DNA of 43,078 nucleotides from an uncultured bacterium (GTDB lineage: Bacteria; Verrucomicrobiota; Lentisphaeria; Victivallales; Victivallaceae), in contig URVC01000037.1 of assembly GCA_900551245.1 (NCBI GenBank), positions 1-43,078 on the forward strand, read 5' to 3'. The position numbers were made by a program, and so were the translations under genes. The notes beneath the pieces were generated by a model. That model had not been told where the DNA came from. It did no database searches and worked only from the letters and a program-made list of their open reading frames with translations. Below, piece after piece: positions 8,263-16,939 of the stretch; the stretch's first letter is position 1, and each line of letters starts with the position of its first letter.

Positions 8263-8291
8263 TTGCCAGCCGGGATTTTTGGAATTATATT
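8263..8291 (+). promoter_or_regulatory. Candidate promoter for the HD-domain gene
   Basis: TTGCCA (8263-8268) and TATATT (8286-8291) with a 17-bp spacer. The start codon at 8316 would follow a leader of about 18 nt. Confidence 0.55.
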
Positions 8292-8315
8292 ACGGAAATA
8301 CCGGAAAAGAAAATC

Positions 8316-9071
8316 ATGAAAAACCGCCTGACATCCTTTTTTACCGACTACGCCAATCGCTTCCTCACCGGCGAAGCGGAGTTCGACCGCAACATTCTGC
8401 TCAAACGCGACCACTCCCTCCGGGTGCTGAAAGAGGCGGAAGCACTCGCCGGCGACGAGATTCCCGACGCCGGAACCCGGGACCTCACGGCGATCGCCGC
8501 ACTGCTGCACGACCTCAGCCGCTTCGAACAGTTCCAGAAGTTTCGCACCTACAACGATCTGGCCAGCTTCGACCACGGCGACCGCTCCGCGGAGCTGACG
8601 GAGGAGCTGCACCTGCTCGACGGCCTTGACGGCGACGCGCGGACCGACATCCTCGATGCGATCCGCCATCACAACAAGCTGGCGCTTCCTGAAACGCTCT
8701 CGCCGCGGGGAGGTGTGATCGCCCGGGCGGTGCGCGACGCGGACAAACTGGACATCTTCCCGATTCTGCTGGAGTATCTCGCACAGCCGGACAACGAAGC
8801 GGTCGTCCTCAACCTGAAACCCTCCCCGGAACTCTCGCCCGCGGTGTTGAGCGACATGCTCGCTGGACGATGCCCGAAACTGCGCGATCTGAAGACCAAA
8901 ACCGATTTTCTGGTTGCGAAACTGTTGTGGGTCAACGACCTCAACTTCCGCCACAGCCTGCGGGAGTTCCGCCGCCGCGACTACGTCGGGCAACTGGCGC
9001 ACTACCTGCCGGATACGCCGGAAGTGCGCACCATCCGCGCCGCCGTGGAAGCGAAACTGGCGGAGGCGTGA
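8316..9071 (+). CDS. HD-domain phosphohydrolase
   Basis: 251 residues. I start at the ATG at 8316 because the upstream part of the frame overlaps the promoter; the frame could begin at a TTG at 8247. HD-superfamily metal ligands are visible: His33 (RDHSLRV), His65-Asp66 (LLHDLSRF), His118-His119 (RHHNK) and Asp141/Asp143 (RDADKLD). Such proteins hydrolyse nucleotides or other phosphate esters in the cytoplasm. The substrate cannot be told from sequence. It is followed after 100 bp by uvsE on the same strand. Confidence 0.85.
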   Translation: MKNRLTSFFTDYANRFLTGEAEFDRNILLKRDHSLRVLKEAEALAGDEIPDAGTRDLTAIAALLHDLSRFEQFQKFRTYNDLASFDHGDRSAELTEELHLLDGLDGDARTDILDAIRHHNKLALPETLSPRGGVIARAVRDADKLDIFPILLEYLAQPDNEAVVLNLKPSPELSPAVLSDMLAGRCPKLRDLKTKTDFLVAKLLWVNDLNFRHSLREFRRRDYVGQLAHYLPDTPEVRTIRAAVEAKLAEA

Positions 9072-9118
9072 TTCCGGGGAAAATTCCCGCAGGAAACGCA
9101 TTCCGCTGAATTTTCCGC

Positions 9119-9146
9119 TTGACTTTTCCGGCAGAAGCTCTACCGT
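9119..9146 (+). promoter_or_regulatory. Weak candidate promoter for uvsE
   Basis: TTGACT (9119-9124) with a poor -10 (TACCGT, 9141-9146), 16-bp spacer. It is in the right place upstream of the ATG at 9172, but the -10 match is low. Confidence 0.3.
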
Positions 9147-9171
9147 AAGAAGAGAGAGGAGCTTGACGACG

Positions 9172-10083
9172 ATGATCGAATGGGGACTTTGCTGTATCTT
9201 CCGCGGGGAGCCGATCCGGTTCCGGCGCGCCACCGCCGCCTCGCTGCGCTCCCTCCCCCGCCCGGAACAGCTGCGCAAACTCGCCGCCCTCATCCGGAGC
9301 AACGCCGAGAATCTGAAGCGCGCCTTCGAACGCTGTGCCGAACTCCAAATCGGCGCCTTCCGGATCAACTCCGAACTGCTGATGCTGGCCACCCACGCCG
9401 ACGCGGGCTACCGTCTGGAAGAGCTGCCGGAGGCCGACACGCTGCAAAAACTCTTCGACGAAGCGCGAATCCGCGCCGACCGGCTCGGCGTACGGCGGAG
9501 CCTCCACCCCGATCAGTTCGTCGTGCTGAACACCCCGGACCCGCGGGTGCGGGCGAACTCCCGCGCCGAACTCGAACATCAGTTCCTCCTTGCCGAGCTG
9601 TGCGGCGCGACCGAAATCAACCTCCACGCCGGCGGCGTCTACGGCGACAAAGTTGCCGCACTCGACCGGCTCCGGCGCGAAATCGACACCCTGCCCGAAC
9701 CGCTCCGGCAAAAGCTCACCCTCGAGAACGACGACCGCAGCTACACTCCGGCGGAGCTGCTGCCGCTCTGCCGGGAGCTGGGGATTCCATTCACCTACGA
9801 CGTCCACCACCACCGGGTCAACCCGGACCATCTCACGATCGAAGAGGCGACCCGGGCGGCGGCGGAGACGTGGCGCGGGCGGAAGATTCCGCCGCACGTC
9901 CACCTCTCCAGCCCGCAGCTGCCGTGGAGCACACCCGGCGACCACCGGCCCCACGCCGGCTGGATCGATCCGGCCGACTTCCCGGAGTGCTGGCGCGACA
10001 TGGATCTCACGGTGGATGTGGAGGCCAAGGAAAAAGAAAACGCCATCGCGGCCCTGCGCAGCGCGCTCGGTCCGGATTTCTGA
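9172..10083 (+). CDS. uvsE: UV damage endonuclease (UvsE/UVDE family)
   Basis: 303 residues from the ATG at 9172, preceded by GAGAGGAG. UvsE nicks DNA 5' of cyclobutane dimers, 6-4 photoproducts and some abasic sites, starting an excision route independent of UvrABC. It is a metal-dependent TIM barrel. Family motifs seen: HPDQFVVLN (His112), NLHAGG (His152), LENDD (Glu185) and YDVHHH (Asp210, His212). The length matches the bacterial family. It has a 19-nt gap to corA downstream. Confidence 0.92.
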   Translation: MIEWGLCCIFRGEPIRFRRATAASLRSLPRPEQLRKLAALIRSNAENLKRAFERCAELQIGAFRINSELLMLATHADAGYRLEELPEADTLQKLFDEARIRADRLGVRRSLHPDQFVVLNTPDPRVRANSRAELEHQFLLAELCGATEINLHAGGVYGDKVAALDRLRREIDTLPEPLRQKLTLENDDRSYTPAELLPLCRELGIPFTYDVHHHRVNPDHLTIEEATRAAAETWRGRKIPPHVHLSSPQLPWSTPGDHRPHAGWIDPADFPECWRDMDLTVDVEAKEKENAIAALRSALGPDF

Positions 10084-10101
10084 AACGAAAGGGAACCTTC
10101 C

Positions 10102-11172
10102 ATGCAGAACCTTTACATCGGCGCCAAACCGAAGAAGCCCGGCCTCCTGCCCGGCACCATGATTTTCACCGGCGAACGGAAGGTCGGCGAAATCACGTTG
10201 GAAGCATTTCGGTACAACGCGACGGAAATTCAGCGGTTCGAGCTCAAGAAGCCGGCGGAGATCCCGGCGCTCCTGCGCGACGACGCGATCCTCTGGCTGA
10301 ACGTCAACGGCCTTCACGCGCCGGAAATCATCGCCGAAATCGGCGCCATCTTCGGCATCAACAGCCTGTTTCTGGAGGATATCCTCAACGTCGGCCAGCG
10401 CCCCAAGGTGGAGTTCGGGCCGGACTATCTCTTCTACGTCCAGAAGATGATCCGCGCCAACCAGGCCGAGGAGTGCCTGAACATCGAGCAGATCAGCTTT
10501 ATCCACGGCCGCAACTACCTGCTCACCTTTCAGGAGACCGAAGGGGATGTCTTCGATTCGGTCCGCCAGCGGCTGACCAAGAACATCGGCAGAATCCGCA
10601 AGGCCGGAGCCGACTACCTCGCCTACGCGCTGATGGATATGCTCGTCGATCAGTACTTCGTCGTGCTGGACAATCTGCGCGAACTGCTCGAACCGCTCGA
10701 CGACGACGCCCTCGACCCCTCCGCCGGGGAAGATCTGCCGGCCGCCGTCCGGAACTGCAAAAATCAGCTGATCCTGCTCCGCCGCTCCATCTCCCCGATG
10801 CGCGAGGTGATCGACGGGATCCTGCGCGACGGGGGCGACTTCTGGGAGGACGCGACCGTTCCCTACCTCAACGACCTGCGCGACCACCTGCTCACCGTCA
10901 CCGAGACGATCGACTCCTACCGGGAGAATCTCTCCGGCGTGCTCGAACTCCACCTTGCCATGCTCAGCCAGAAGATGAACAGCATCATGCGCATTCTCAC
11001 CGTGATCGCCACCATCTTCATCCCGCTCACCTTCGCCGCGGGCATCTACGGGATGAACTTCGACTACATGCCGGAACTTCGCTGGCACTACGGCTACTAC
11101 CTCTTCTGGGGATTCTGCCTCATCATCGGCGTGTTCATGCTGGCCGCCTTCAAGTGGAAAAAATGGCTCTGA
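10102..11172 (+). CDS. corA: CorA-family magnesium (divalent cation) transporter
   Basis: 356 residues. A large cytoplasmic N-terminal domain is followed by two C-terminal transmembrane helices. The signature GMN is at 317-319 with the periplasmic loop FDYMPEL. CorA is a pentameric channel for Mg2+ and sometimes Co2+ or Ni2+. The gene starts 19 nt after uvsE with AAGGGAA upstream, so co-transcription is likely. Confidence 0.93.
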   Translation: MQNLYIGAKPKKPGLLPGTMIFTGERKVGEITLEAFRYNATEIQRFELKKPAEIPALLRDDAILWLNVNGLHAPEIIAEIGAIFGINSLFLEDILNVGQRPKVEFGPDYLFYVQKMIRANQAEECLNIEQISFIHGRNYLLTFQETEGDVFDSVRQRLTKNIGRIRKAGADYLAYALMDMLVDQYFVVLDNLRELLEPLDDDALDPSAGEDLPAAVRNCKNQLILLRRSISPMREVIDGILRDGGDFWEDATVPYLNDLRDHLLTVTETIDSYRENLSGVLELHLAMLSQKMNSIMRILTVIATIFIPLTFAAGIYGMNFDYMPELRWHYGYYLFWGFCLIIGVFMLAAFKWKKWL

Positions 11173-11173
11173 A

Positions 11174-11193
11174 CCGCCGCTTGTAATCGGCGG
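11174..11193 (+). terminator. Hairpin after corA, weak terminator candidate
   Basis: CCGCCG (11174-11179) and CGGCGG (11188-11193) form a 6-bp GC stem with an 8-nt loop right after the corA stop. There is no T-tract, so intrinsic termination is doubtful. Confidence 0.3.
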
Positions 11194-11266
11194 ATTCCCA
11201 TGATACGTTAATCCGGCGGACGGAGGAAATCCCCTGCCCGCAGAACCCGGAAAGGATGTTTACACG

Positions 11267-11926
11267 ATGAACTGGATCGTCAACCAGCACAGCTACACCG
11301 CTCAGCGCGTCTTCTGCATCGGCAGAAACTACGTCGAACATATCGCCGAACTCGGCAACGAGCGGCCGGAACAGCCGGTGATCTTCACCAAACCGGCCAC
11401 CTCACTCCACCCGGTGAGCGACCCGGTCATTCCGCTGCCCCGCTGCGGCGACCCCCCCCACTACGAAACCGAAATCACCGTGCTCGTCGGCAAAAAGGGA
11501 GTGCCGCGCACCGCGGAGGAGGCGGTCTCCTTCATCGCCGGAATCGGCGCCGGACTCGACCTCACGCTCCGCGAAACTCAGGAGAAACTGCTCGCCCACG
11601 GCCTGCCGTGGGAGATCTGCAAGGGCTTTGACCACAGCGCCCCGATCGGCGACTTCGCCCCCTTCTCCGGCACGGCGGAGACGCTGGCGAAGCTCCGTTT
11701 CACCGGCGAGATCAACGGCGAACTCCGCCAGCAGGGCGACAGTGCGAAGATGATCTACTCCATTCCGGAACTTCTCCTCGCCGTCGCCCGCTACTGGGAG
11801 CTCCTGCCGGGAGACGTGCTCTTCACCGGCACGCCGAAGGGGGTCGGCGCCCTCGCGCCCGGCGACCGGCTCCGGATTACCGATCCGGCCGGCCGCGCCT
11901 TCGAGTGGCGCCTCGCCGAACGCTGA
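11267..11926 (+). CDS. Fumarylacetoacetate hydrolase family protein
   Basis: 219 residues, the short single-domain form typical of acylpyruvate/fumarylpyruvate hydrolases and oxaloacetate decarboxylases. Metal ligands are visible as HYETE (Glu67, Glu69) and Asp98 in GAGLDLTLR. CIGRNYVEHIAELGNE, FTKPATSL and TGTPKGVG are family motifs. Likely reaction: hydrolysis or decarboxylation of a small 2-oxo acid in the cytoplasm; the substrate is unknown. It converges with the alpha-galactosidase gene, stops 6 nt apart. Confidence 0.9.
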   Translation: MNWIVNQHSYTAQRVFCIGRNYVEHIAELGNERPEQPVIFTKPATSLHPVSDPVIPLPRCGDPPHYETEITVLVGKKGVPRTAEEAVSFIAGIGAGLDLTLRETQEKLLAHGLPWEICKGFDHSAPIGDFAPFSGTAETLAKLRFTGEINGELRQQGDSAKMIYSIPELLLAVARYWELLPGDVLFTGTPKGVGALAPGDRLRITDPAGRAFEWRLAER

Positions 11927-11932
11927 ATTTTC

Positions 11933-14074
11933 TCACCGTTCCAGCAGAAACGCACAGCCGGTGAACGGCACAAGCCCGGTGACCGCGAGCTCGTTGCCGT
12001 CGACACGGCAGGAGACGCCCTCCGGGGCGAAGACACGGCGCAGGCGGCGCTTCTCCCCCAGCGGCACCCGGAGCGAGGCGGGCCCCTCCCCGAAGGTGTG
12101 AATCACCGCATAATCGCACGTCTCGCCGGAGCGGAAAACGATCTGCGAACCGCGCGGCCGGGTGAACGAGGGGGCCATGTCGCGGATCAGCCGGGTGCGG
12201 CCGCGGCGGATTGCCGGGACGCAGGCGCGGTAGAACTCCACGCCGTCGAACAGGATCTTCCGCTGCGCCTCGTCCAGTTCGGCGACGTCGCCGGAGAGGC
12301 AGAGCCGCCCGAGCAGTCCGGCCGCGAGCGAATAATGGAGCCGGTTCGAATCGTCCCACTTGCGCAGCGTGGCCCAGAGCTGGTTGTGCCGCATCGGAAT
12401 CAGCTGGGCGACGTTCGCTCCGACGATCGGAATCTCCACGGCCTCATGCACATCGGTTGAACTTGCCATCGCTCCGATCCGCATCCAGCCCGCCGTCAGC
12501 CGGTGGCCGCCGGAGGAGCAGATTTCGATCACCAGATCCGGCAGTTCGCGCCGGATCCGGCGGAAGAAGTTCACCACCGCCTCCATGTGGAGCCGCAGTT
12601 CCTCGGCGGGGACCGCCCGGCCGTCACAGCCGAAGCCGGTCGGCCCGTTGTAATCCACCTTCATATATCCGAATCCGTTGTCGCGCAGGAAACGGATTAC
12701 CTTCTGCTCGAGGTATTCGATCACCGCCGGGTTGCGGAAATCGAGGAAGCGCCGGGTGCCCGACTTCAGCACCTTGCCGTCGAGGTGAAGCAGCCACTCC
12801 GGGTGCTCATTCGCAAGGATGGAATCCTCCGTCGCCACTTCGAACTCAAACCAGATGCCGGGGCGGAACCCCGCCTTGCGGATGAGTTCGGCGAAGGCGC
12901 CGATGCCGCCATCCGGGTAGTTCTCCGGCGGCACGTTCCAGTCGCCGACGCCGCAGAGCGCATCCACGCCGCCGTGGAACCAGCCGGCGTCGAGCACGAA
13001 ATATTTGACTTCGCTGCCCCGGAGCGTCTCCAGCACCGGCATCAGATTTCCCGGCAATGGTTTTCCCCAGGTGGTGCACCACTCGTTGAAGATCACCGGC
13101 AGATCCTGCTCCGAAGCGGGCTGGGTGTCGACCTCCTCCTCCTGATAGGCGGTCAGCCGGGGCAGAAGCTCCTCGACGCCGCCGCGCGTACAGCTCACCA
13201 CGGCGGCCGGTCCGCAGATCGACTCGCCGGGAGCGAGCGTCCGGGTCCACTGGCCGAACTCGCGATCCACCATGCCGCCGGAGAGGTTGAAGAAATCACA
13301 GAACCGGCTGACCTCCAGCTGCCACGAGCCGAAGGCGACCAGCGCCGCCCCCCAGGTCACGCCGGCGCGGGTATCCTCAAATGCCACCTGCGGGAAATAT
13401 CCCCGCACCGGCATCGAACCCTGCTCGCCGAAACGGAGCACCCGGACGCCGAAAGCGCTCCACGACCTCTCCATGCCCAGCTCTTCGACACTGCGGGGCT
13501 CGTGCCGCCCCTCCGCGCTCCAGTTGGAGCTCCAGCGGTGAATGCGGTAACACTCCACGCCGTCATCCGGCTGGAACGGCGAAAGCAGTCCGAGCGAGAA
13601 GCTCGAGAGCATCTCCACGGTCACAGCCTCGCTGCCGGAGTTGGTGAGCGTGGTGTTGATTTCGATCCAGGGGCGGCCCGGCAGCTGGCGCATGGTCTGC
13701 TCCAGTTGAAGTCCGCGCCCGTCGTGGAAGTGCAGAACCGCTTTGCCCTCCTCCTGCCGGAGGCCGTCGAAGCAGAGCTGGTCGACGCTGCCGGAGTTGC
13801 GCATGGTGCGGCCGGCGGAAAAATTATCCCAATACGCATCGCCGGCGATTTTGAACTGCACCGCACTCTCCGGCTGGATCGCCAGCGTATCCCGATCCCC
13901 CGAGAGGGTGTAGCCGCGGCAGCCGACGGTGTCGTTGAGGAGTTTGCAATGCTCCGGAATCTCCTCCTCCATTCCCGCCGGCACCAGCGTAAAACAGACC
14001 TTCCTCTTTTCGCGGAAAAACATCGCCGTCATGTCGCCGAATGCGACGCGGCCGATCTCTTCAAAGATTTTCAT
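11933..14074 (-). CDS. GH36-type alpha-galactosidase (melibiase), cytoplasmic
   Basis: 713 residues from the ATG at 14074; in-frame codons upstream lack a good ribosome site, while GGAGG and GGAAAGG precede 14074. An N-terminal beta-sandwich (about 1-320) is followed by the barrel. YFVLDAGWFHGG, YMKVDYNGPTG (nucleophile Asp474), EICSSGGHR and SSTDVHE (acid/base Asp541) match clan GH-D family 36. It releases alpha-linked galactose from oligosaccharides such as raffinose or melibiose. There is no signal peptide, so it should act on imported sugars. The galactokinase about 5 kb away could use its product. No sugar transporter is in the window. Confidence 0.9.
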   Translation of the reverse strand: MKIFEEIGRVAFGDMTAMFFREKRKVCFTLVPAGMEEEIPEHCKLLNDTVGCRGYTLSGDRDTLAIQPESAVQFKIAGDAYWDNFSAGRTMRNSGSVDQLCFDGLRQEEGKAVLHFHDGRGLQLEQTMRQLPGRPWIEINTTLTNSGSEAVTVEMLSSFSLGLLSPFQPDDGVECYRIHRWSSNWSAEGRHEPRSVEELGMERSWSAFGVRVLRFGEQGSMPVRGYFPQVAFEDTRAGVTWGAALVAFGSWQLEVSRFCDFFNLSGGMVDREFGQWTRTLAPGESICGPAAVVSCTRGGVEELLPRLTAYQEEEVDTQPASEQDLPVIFNEWCTTWGKPLPGNLMPVLETLRGSEVKYFVLDAGWFHGGVDALCGVGDWNVPPENYPDGGIGAFAELIRKAGFRPGIWFEFEVATEDSILANEHPEWLLHLDGKVLKSGTRRFLDFRNPAVIEYLEQKVIRFLRDNGFGYMKVDYNGPTGFGCDGRAVPAEELRLHMEAVVNFFRRIRRELPDLVIEICSSGGHRLTAGWMRIGAMASSTDVHEAVEIPIVGANVAQLIPMRHNQLWATLRKWDDSNRLHYSLAAGLLGRLCLSGDVAELDEAQRKILFDGVEFYRACVPAIRRGRTRLIRDMAPSFTRPRGSQIVFRSGETCDYAVIHTFGEGPASLRVPLGEKRRLRRVFAPEGVSCRVDGNELAVTGLVPFTGCAFLLER

Positions 14075-14204
14075 AGCCTTTCCGGCCTCCCTGTTCCGCG
14101 CCCCCGGATTCGCCCGGAGTGCGTCCGGCATGTATCATATCATCGTTCCAAACACTTTTCAACCACCCGGAAAGAGCTTCCGGCAGAAAAAACCGGGCAG
14201 GCGT

Positions 14205-15104
14205 TCAGCCGCGCGGATGGAATTTGCGGTGAACCGCCACCAGGCGGCTCCGATCCACATGGGTGTAGATCTCGGTCGTGCTGATATCCGCGTGGCCGAG
14301 CATCTCCTGGATCACCCGCAAATCGGCGCCGTGGGCGAGCAGATGGCTGGCAAACGAGTGACGCAATGTATGCGGGTGAACGTTCTTGCGGATTCCCGCC
14401 CGTTCGGCGGCGGTTTTGACCATGTTCCAGATCCATTCGCGGTTGAGCGGCCGCCCGCTTTTGGAGAGAAAAACGCAGCCGCACAGAGGATTCTTCTCCG
14501 CCAGTTCCGGCCGCACCTCCTCGAGATAACGGCGCAGCGTGCGCAGCGCGGTCTTCCCCACCGGCACGATCCGGGTCTTGCTCCCCTTGCCGACCACGCG
14601 GAGCAGTTCGTTGTCGAAATCCACGCCGGTCAGCGGCAGTTTCGCCGCCTCCGACACCCGCAGTCCGGAGGCGTAGAGCAGTTCGAGGATCGCCCGGTTG
14701 CGCATCTCCAGCGGGAATTTCGCCGAGTTCGGGTAGGCGGCCAGCAGGGCATCCACCTCCTGTTCGGAGAGGAAGTCCGGCAGAATCCGCCACAGCTTCG
14801 GCGAATCCATCACCGCGGTGAAATCCTCGGGAATCAGCCCCTCCTCGTGCAGAAAGCGGAAGAACATCTTGATCGAAACCAGCCGCCGCGCCAGCGTCGC
14901 GGTCTGCATCCCCTTCTCCCGTTCGCCGTCGAGGTAGTCGAGCACCAGGTCGCGGTCCACCTCGCGCCAGCTCTTCACGCCGATTCCCTCGAGAAACTCC
15001 CGGAACTCATGCAGATCGCTCAGGTAGGCGCCGGTGGTGTTGCGCGAAAGCCCCCGCACCGCGACGAGGTGTTCGTGAAAAAGGGTCAAATCCCGTTCAA
15101 ACAT
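14205..15104 (-). CDS. xerD: Site-specific tyrosine recombinase, XerC/XerD type
   Basis: 299 residues, the standard Xer length. An N-terminal SAM-like core-binding domain (about 1-100) precedes the catalytic domain. All active-site residues are present: Arg149 (ASGLRVSE), Lys173 (GKGSK), His245 and Arg248 (HPHTLRHS), His271 (LGHADIS) and Tyr280 (TTEIYTH). XerC/XerD resolve chromosome dimers at dif before division. No mobile element surrounds it, so I read it as the housekeeping enzyme; whether C or D cannot be decided without the partner. It is divergent from the DJ-1-like gene. Confidence 0.9.
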   Translation of the reverse strand: MFERDLTLFHEHLVAVRGLSRNTTGAYLSDLHEFREFLEGIGVKSWREVDRDLVLDYLDGEREKGMQTATLARRLVSIKMFFRFLHEEGLIPEDFTAVMDSPKLWRILPDFLSEQEVDALLAAYPNSAKFPLEMRNRAILELLYASGLRVSEAAKLPLTGVDFDNELLRVVGKGSKTRIVPVGKTALRTLRRYLEEVRPELAEKNPLCGCVFLSKSGRPLNREWIWNMVKTAAERAGIRKNVHPHTLRHSFASHLLAHGADLRVIQEMLGHADISTTEIYTHVDRSRLVAVHRKFHPRG

Positions 15105-15106
15105 GA

Positions 15107-15135
15107 TTGCCAGATTTCAAGAATGGTTATATAGT
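15107..15135 (+). promoter_or_regulatory. Candidate promoter for the DJ-1-like gene and tgt
   Basis: TTGCCA (15107-15112) and TATAGT (15130-15135) with a 17-bp spacer, about 70 nt before the ATG at 15204. The -35 abuts the xerD start codon. Confidence 0.55.
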
Positions 15136-15203
15136 ATATCTGTGACAACGGAAAACATAGTGCATCCCGGCGCTTTTGCAAGGGAAAAACGGAGGATTTC
15201 ACC

Positions 15204-15746
15204 ATGAAAACGATTCTCGCAGTCCTGGCGGACGGCTTTGAAGAGACTGAGGCGGTTGCCGTGCTCGACGTGTTGCGCCGTCTGGAATTCGATGTGACGA
15301 CGGCGGGTCTGAAGGCGCGCGAAGTGATGGGATCCCACTGGATCCCGATGGTGGCGGACACCACGCTCGCCGAGTGCGGCGACGCGAAGTTCGACGCGGT
15401 CTATCTGCCGGGCGGACTGCCCGGAGCGACCACGCTGCGCGACTCCGACAAGGTGATCGAACTGGTCCGGCGGATCGACGCCGAAGGCGGCGTGGTTGCC
15501 GCCATCTGCGCCGCGCCGATCGTGCTCGCCCGCGCCGGATTGCTCAAGGGGAAGCGGTTCACCATGTACCCCGGATTCGAAAGTGAACTCGGCGGCGCCG
15601 TTCCAACCGGACGCCTGGCGGAACGGGACGGGCGCCTGGTCACCGGCAAGGGTCCGGGCGCGGTCTTCGCCTTCGCCTCGGAACTGGCGAAAGCGCTCGG
15701 CCGGGATACGGAAGAGCTCTATTCCGGAATGTTCGTCAACCTCTGA
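15204..15746 (+). CDS. DJ-1/PfpI family protein
   Basis: 180 residues, as in the DJ-1/YajL/ThiJ group. The nucleophile elbow AAICAAP places the reactive cysteine at Cys102, and an acidic residue near the N-terminus (DGFEETEA) is the usual partner. Family members act in oxidative-stress protection, with reported glyoxalase or protein-repair activity. GGAGG precedes the ATG. The tgt start lies 7 nt after its stop with no clear ribosome site of its own, suggesting coupled translation. Confidence 0.9.
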   Translation: MKTILAVLADGFEETEAVAVLDVLRRLEFDVTTAGLKAREVMGSHWIPMVADTTLAECGDAKFDAVYLPGGLPGATTLRDSDKVIELVRRIDAEGGVVAAICAAPIVLARAGLLKGKRFTMYPGFESELGGAVPTGRLAERDGRLVTGKGPGAVFAFASELAKALGRDTEELYSGMFVNL

Positions 15747-15753
15747 GCCGCCC

Positions 15754-16848
15754 ATGTTCAAACTGCTCAAAAAAGATTCCGGCAGCGCCGCCCGGCGCGG
15801 CCGGCTCACCACACGGCGCAACACGATCGAAACCCCGGTGTTCATGCCGGTCGGCACCCGCGCCACGGTCAAGGCGATGTCTCCGGCGGAGCTGGAGGAG
15901 CTCGGTGCGCAGATCATTCTCGGCAACACCTACCACCTTTTTCTGCGTCCGGGGCCGGAGCTGATCGAGGCCGCCGGCGGTTTGCACCGCTTCGAACACT
16001 GGGATCGTTCGATTCTGACCGATTCCGGCGGGTTTCAGGTGTTCAGTCTCGCGAAACTGCGCAAACTGGAACCGGACGGGGTCCGCTTCGCCTCGCACAT
16101 TGACGGTACCCGTTTCTTCCTCGGGCCGGTCGAATCGATGCGCATCCAGCGGATGCTCGACTCGGACATCGTCATGGCGTTCGACGAGTGCACCCCCTAC
16201 CCGGCCACGCCGGAACAGGCGGAGAAATCGCTCAACATCACCGCCCGCTGGGAGCGGATGTCGCGCGAACAACCGCTCAACGACGGCCAGATCCGCTTCG
16301 GCATCGTGCAGGGTTCGACCTATCCCGAACTGCGCCGCCGCGCCGCAGAGCAGATCGTCGGAATCGGCTTCGACGGCTACGCCATCGGCGGCGTCTCGGT
16401 CGGCGAGAGCGAGCCGGAGATGATGACCGCCATCGATGCGGCCGCCCCCTGCCTGCCCGAAAACGCCCCGCGCTACCTGATGGGGGTCGGCACCCCGCGG
16501 CAGATCGTTGAGAGCGTCGCCCGCGGCGTGGATATGTTTGACTGCGTGATGCCGACCCGGCTCGGCCGCCACGGTTCGGCCTTTGTCGGGAACGGCGAAA
16601 CCATTCCGATCAAAGCGGGGCGGTACGCCCGCGACTTCACGCCGATCGATCCGGAGTGCAGCTGTTACGCCTGCCGCAACTTCACCAGGGCGTACATCCG
16701 CCACCTCTTCAACGTCGGGGAAATCCTCGGCGTGCGGCTGGTGACGCTTCACAACCTGCACTACTTCCTCCACCTGATGGAGCGGATCCGTACGGCGATC
16801 GAAAACGACACCTTCGAAGCTCTGCGGCAGGAATTCCGCCCGCAGTGA
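15754..16848 (+). CDS. tgt: Queuine/preQ1 tRNA-ribosyltransferase
   Basis: 364 residues from the ATG at 15754. Tgt swaps guanine at tRNA wobble position 34 for preQ1 during queuosine synthesis. Asp90 (DSGGFQ) and Asp263 (FDCVMPTR) are the catalytic pair. The zinc site is Cys302, Cys304, Cys307 and His333. The frame is open upstream, but the conserved part begins at MFKLLKK. It is co-transcribed with the DJ-1-like gene. No other queuosine gene is in the window. Confidence 0.96.
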   Translation: MFKLLKKDSGSAARRGRLTTRRNTIETPVFMPVGTRATVKAMSPAELEELGAQIILGNTYHLFLRPGPELIEAAGGLHRFEHWDRSILTDSGGFQVFSLAKLRKLEPDGVRFASHIDGTRFFLGPVESMRIQRMLDSDIVMAFDECTPYPATPEQAEKSLNITARWERMSREQPLNDGQIRFGIVQGSTYPELRRRAAEQIVGIGFDGYAIGGVSVGESEPEMMTAIDAAAPCLPENAPRYLMGVGTPRQIVESVARGVDMFDCVMPTRLGRHGSAFVGNGETIPIKAGRYARDFTPIDPECSCYACRNFTRAYIRHLFNVGEILGVRLVTLHNLHYFLHLMERIRTAIENDTFEALRQEFRPQ

Positions 16849-16849
16849 G

Positions 16850-16869
16850 AAAAGCGGCTTGCTTTTTTT
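16850..16869 (+). terminator. Small hairpin plus T-tract after tgt, weak terminator candidate
   Basis: AAAAGC (16850-16855) and GCTTTT (16861-16866) form a 6-bp stem with a 5-nt loop, and the T-run continues to 16869. The stem is weak and overlaps the -35 of the candidate argD promoter, so only moderate termination is expected. Confidence 0.35.
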
Positions 16870-16886
16870 AAAAAAGGTTCTATATT
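16859..16886 (+). promoter_or_regulatory. Candidate promoter for argD-argF-mntP
   Basis: TTGCTT (16859-16864) and TATATT (16881-16886), 16-bp spacer, about 50 nt before the argD ATG. Confidence 0.5.
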
Positions 16887-16939
16887 ATCATTTTCCACTT
16901 CAAAAAAGGGAAAGTTTCACTATTCAGGAGTCTTGAAAG

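Noticed and set aside
8941..11088. A 715-codon minus-strand frame opposite uvsE and corA
   Set aside because: Covers two real genes on the other strand and shows no family resemblance.
14205..15104. The tyrosine recombinase as a phage or island integrase
   Set aside because: Length and motifs fit XerC/XerD, and there is no att-like repeat, phage gene or adjacent tRNA.
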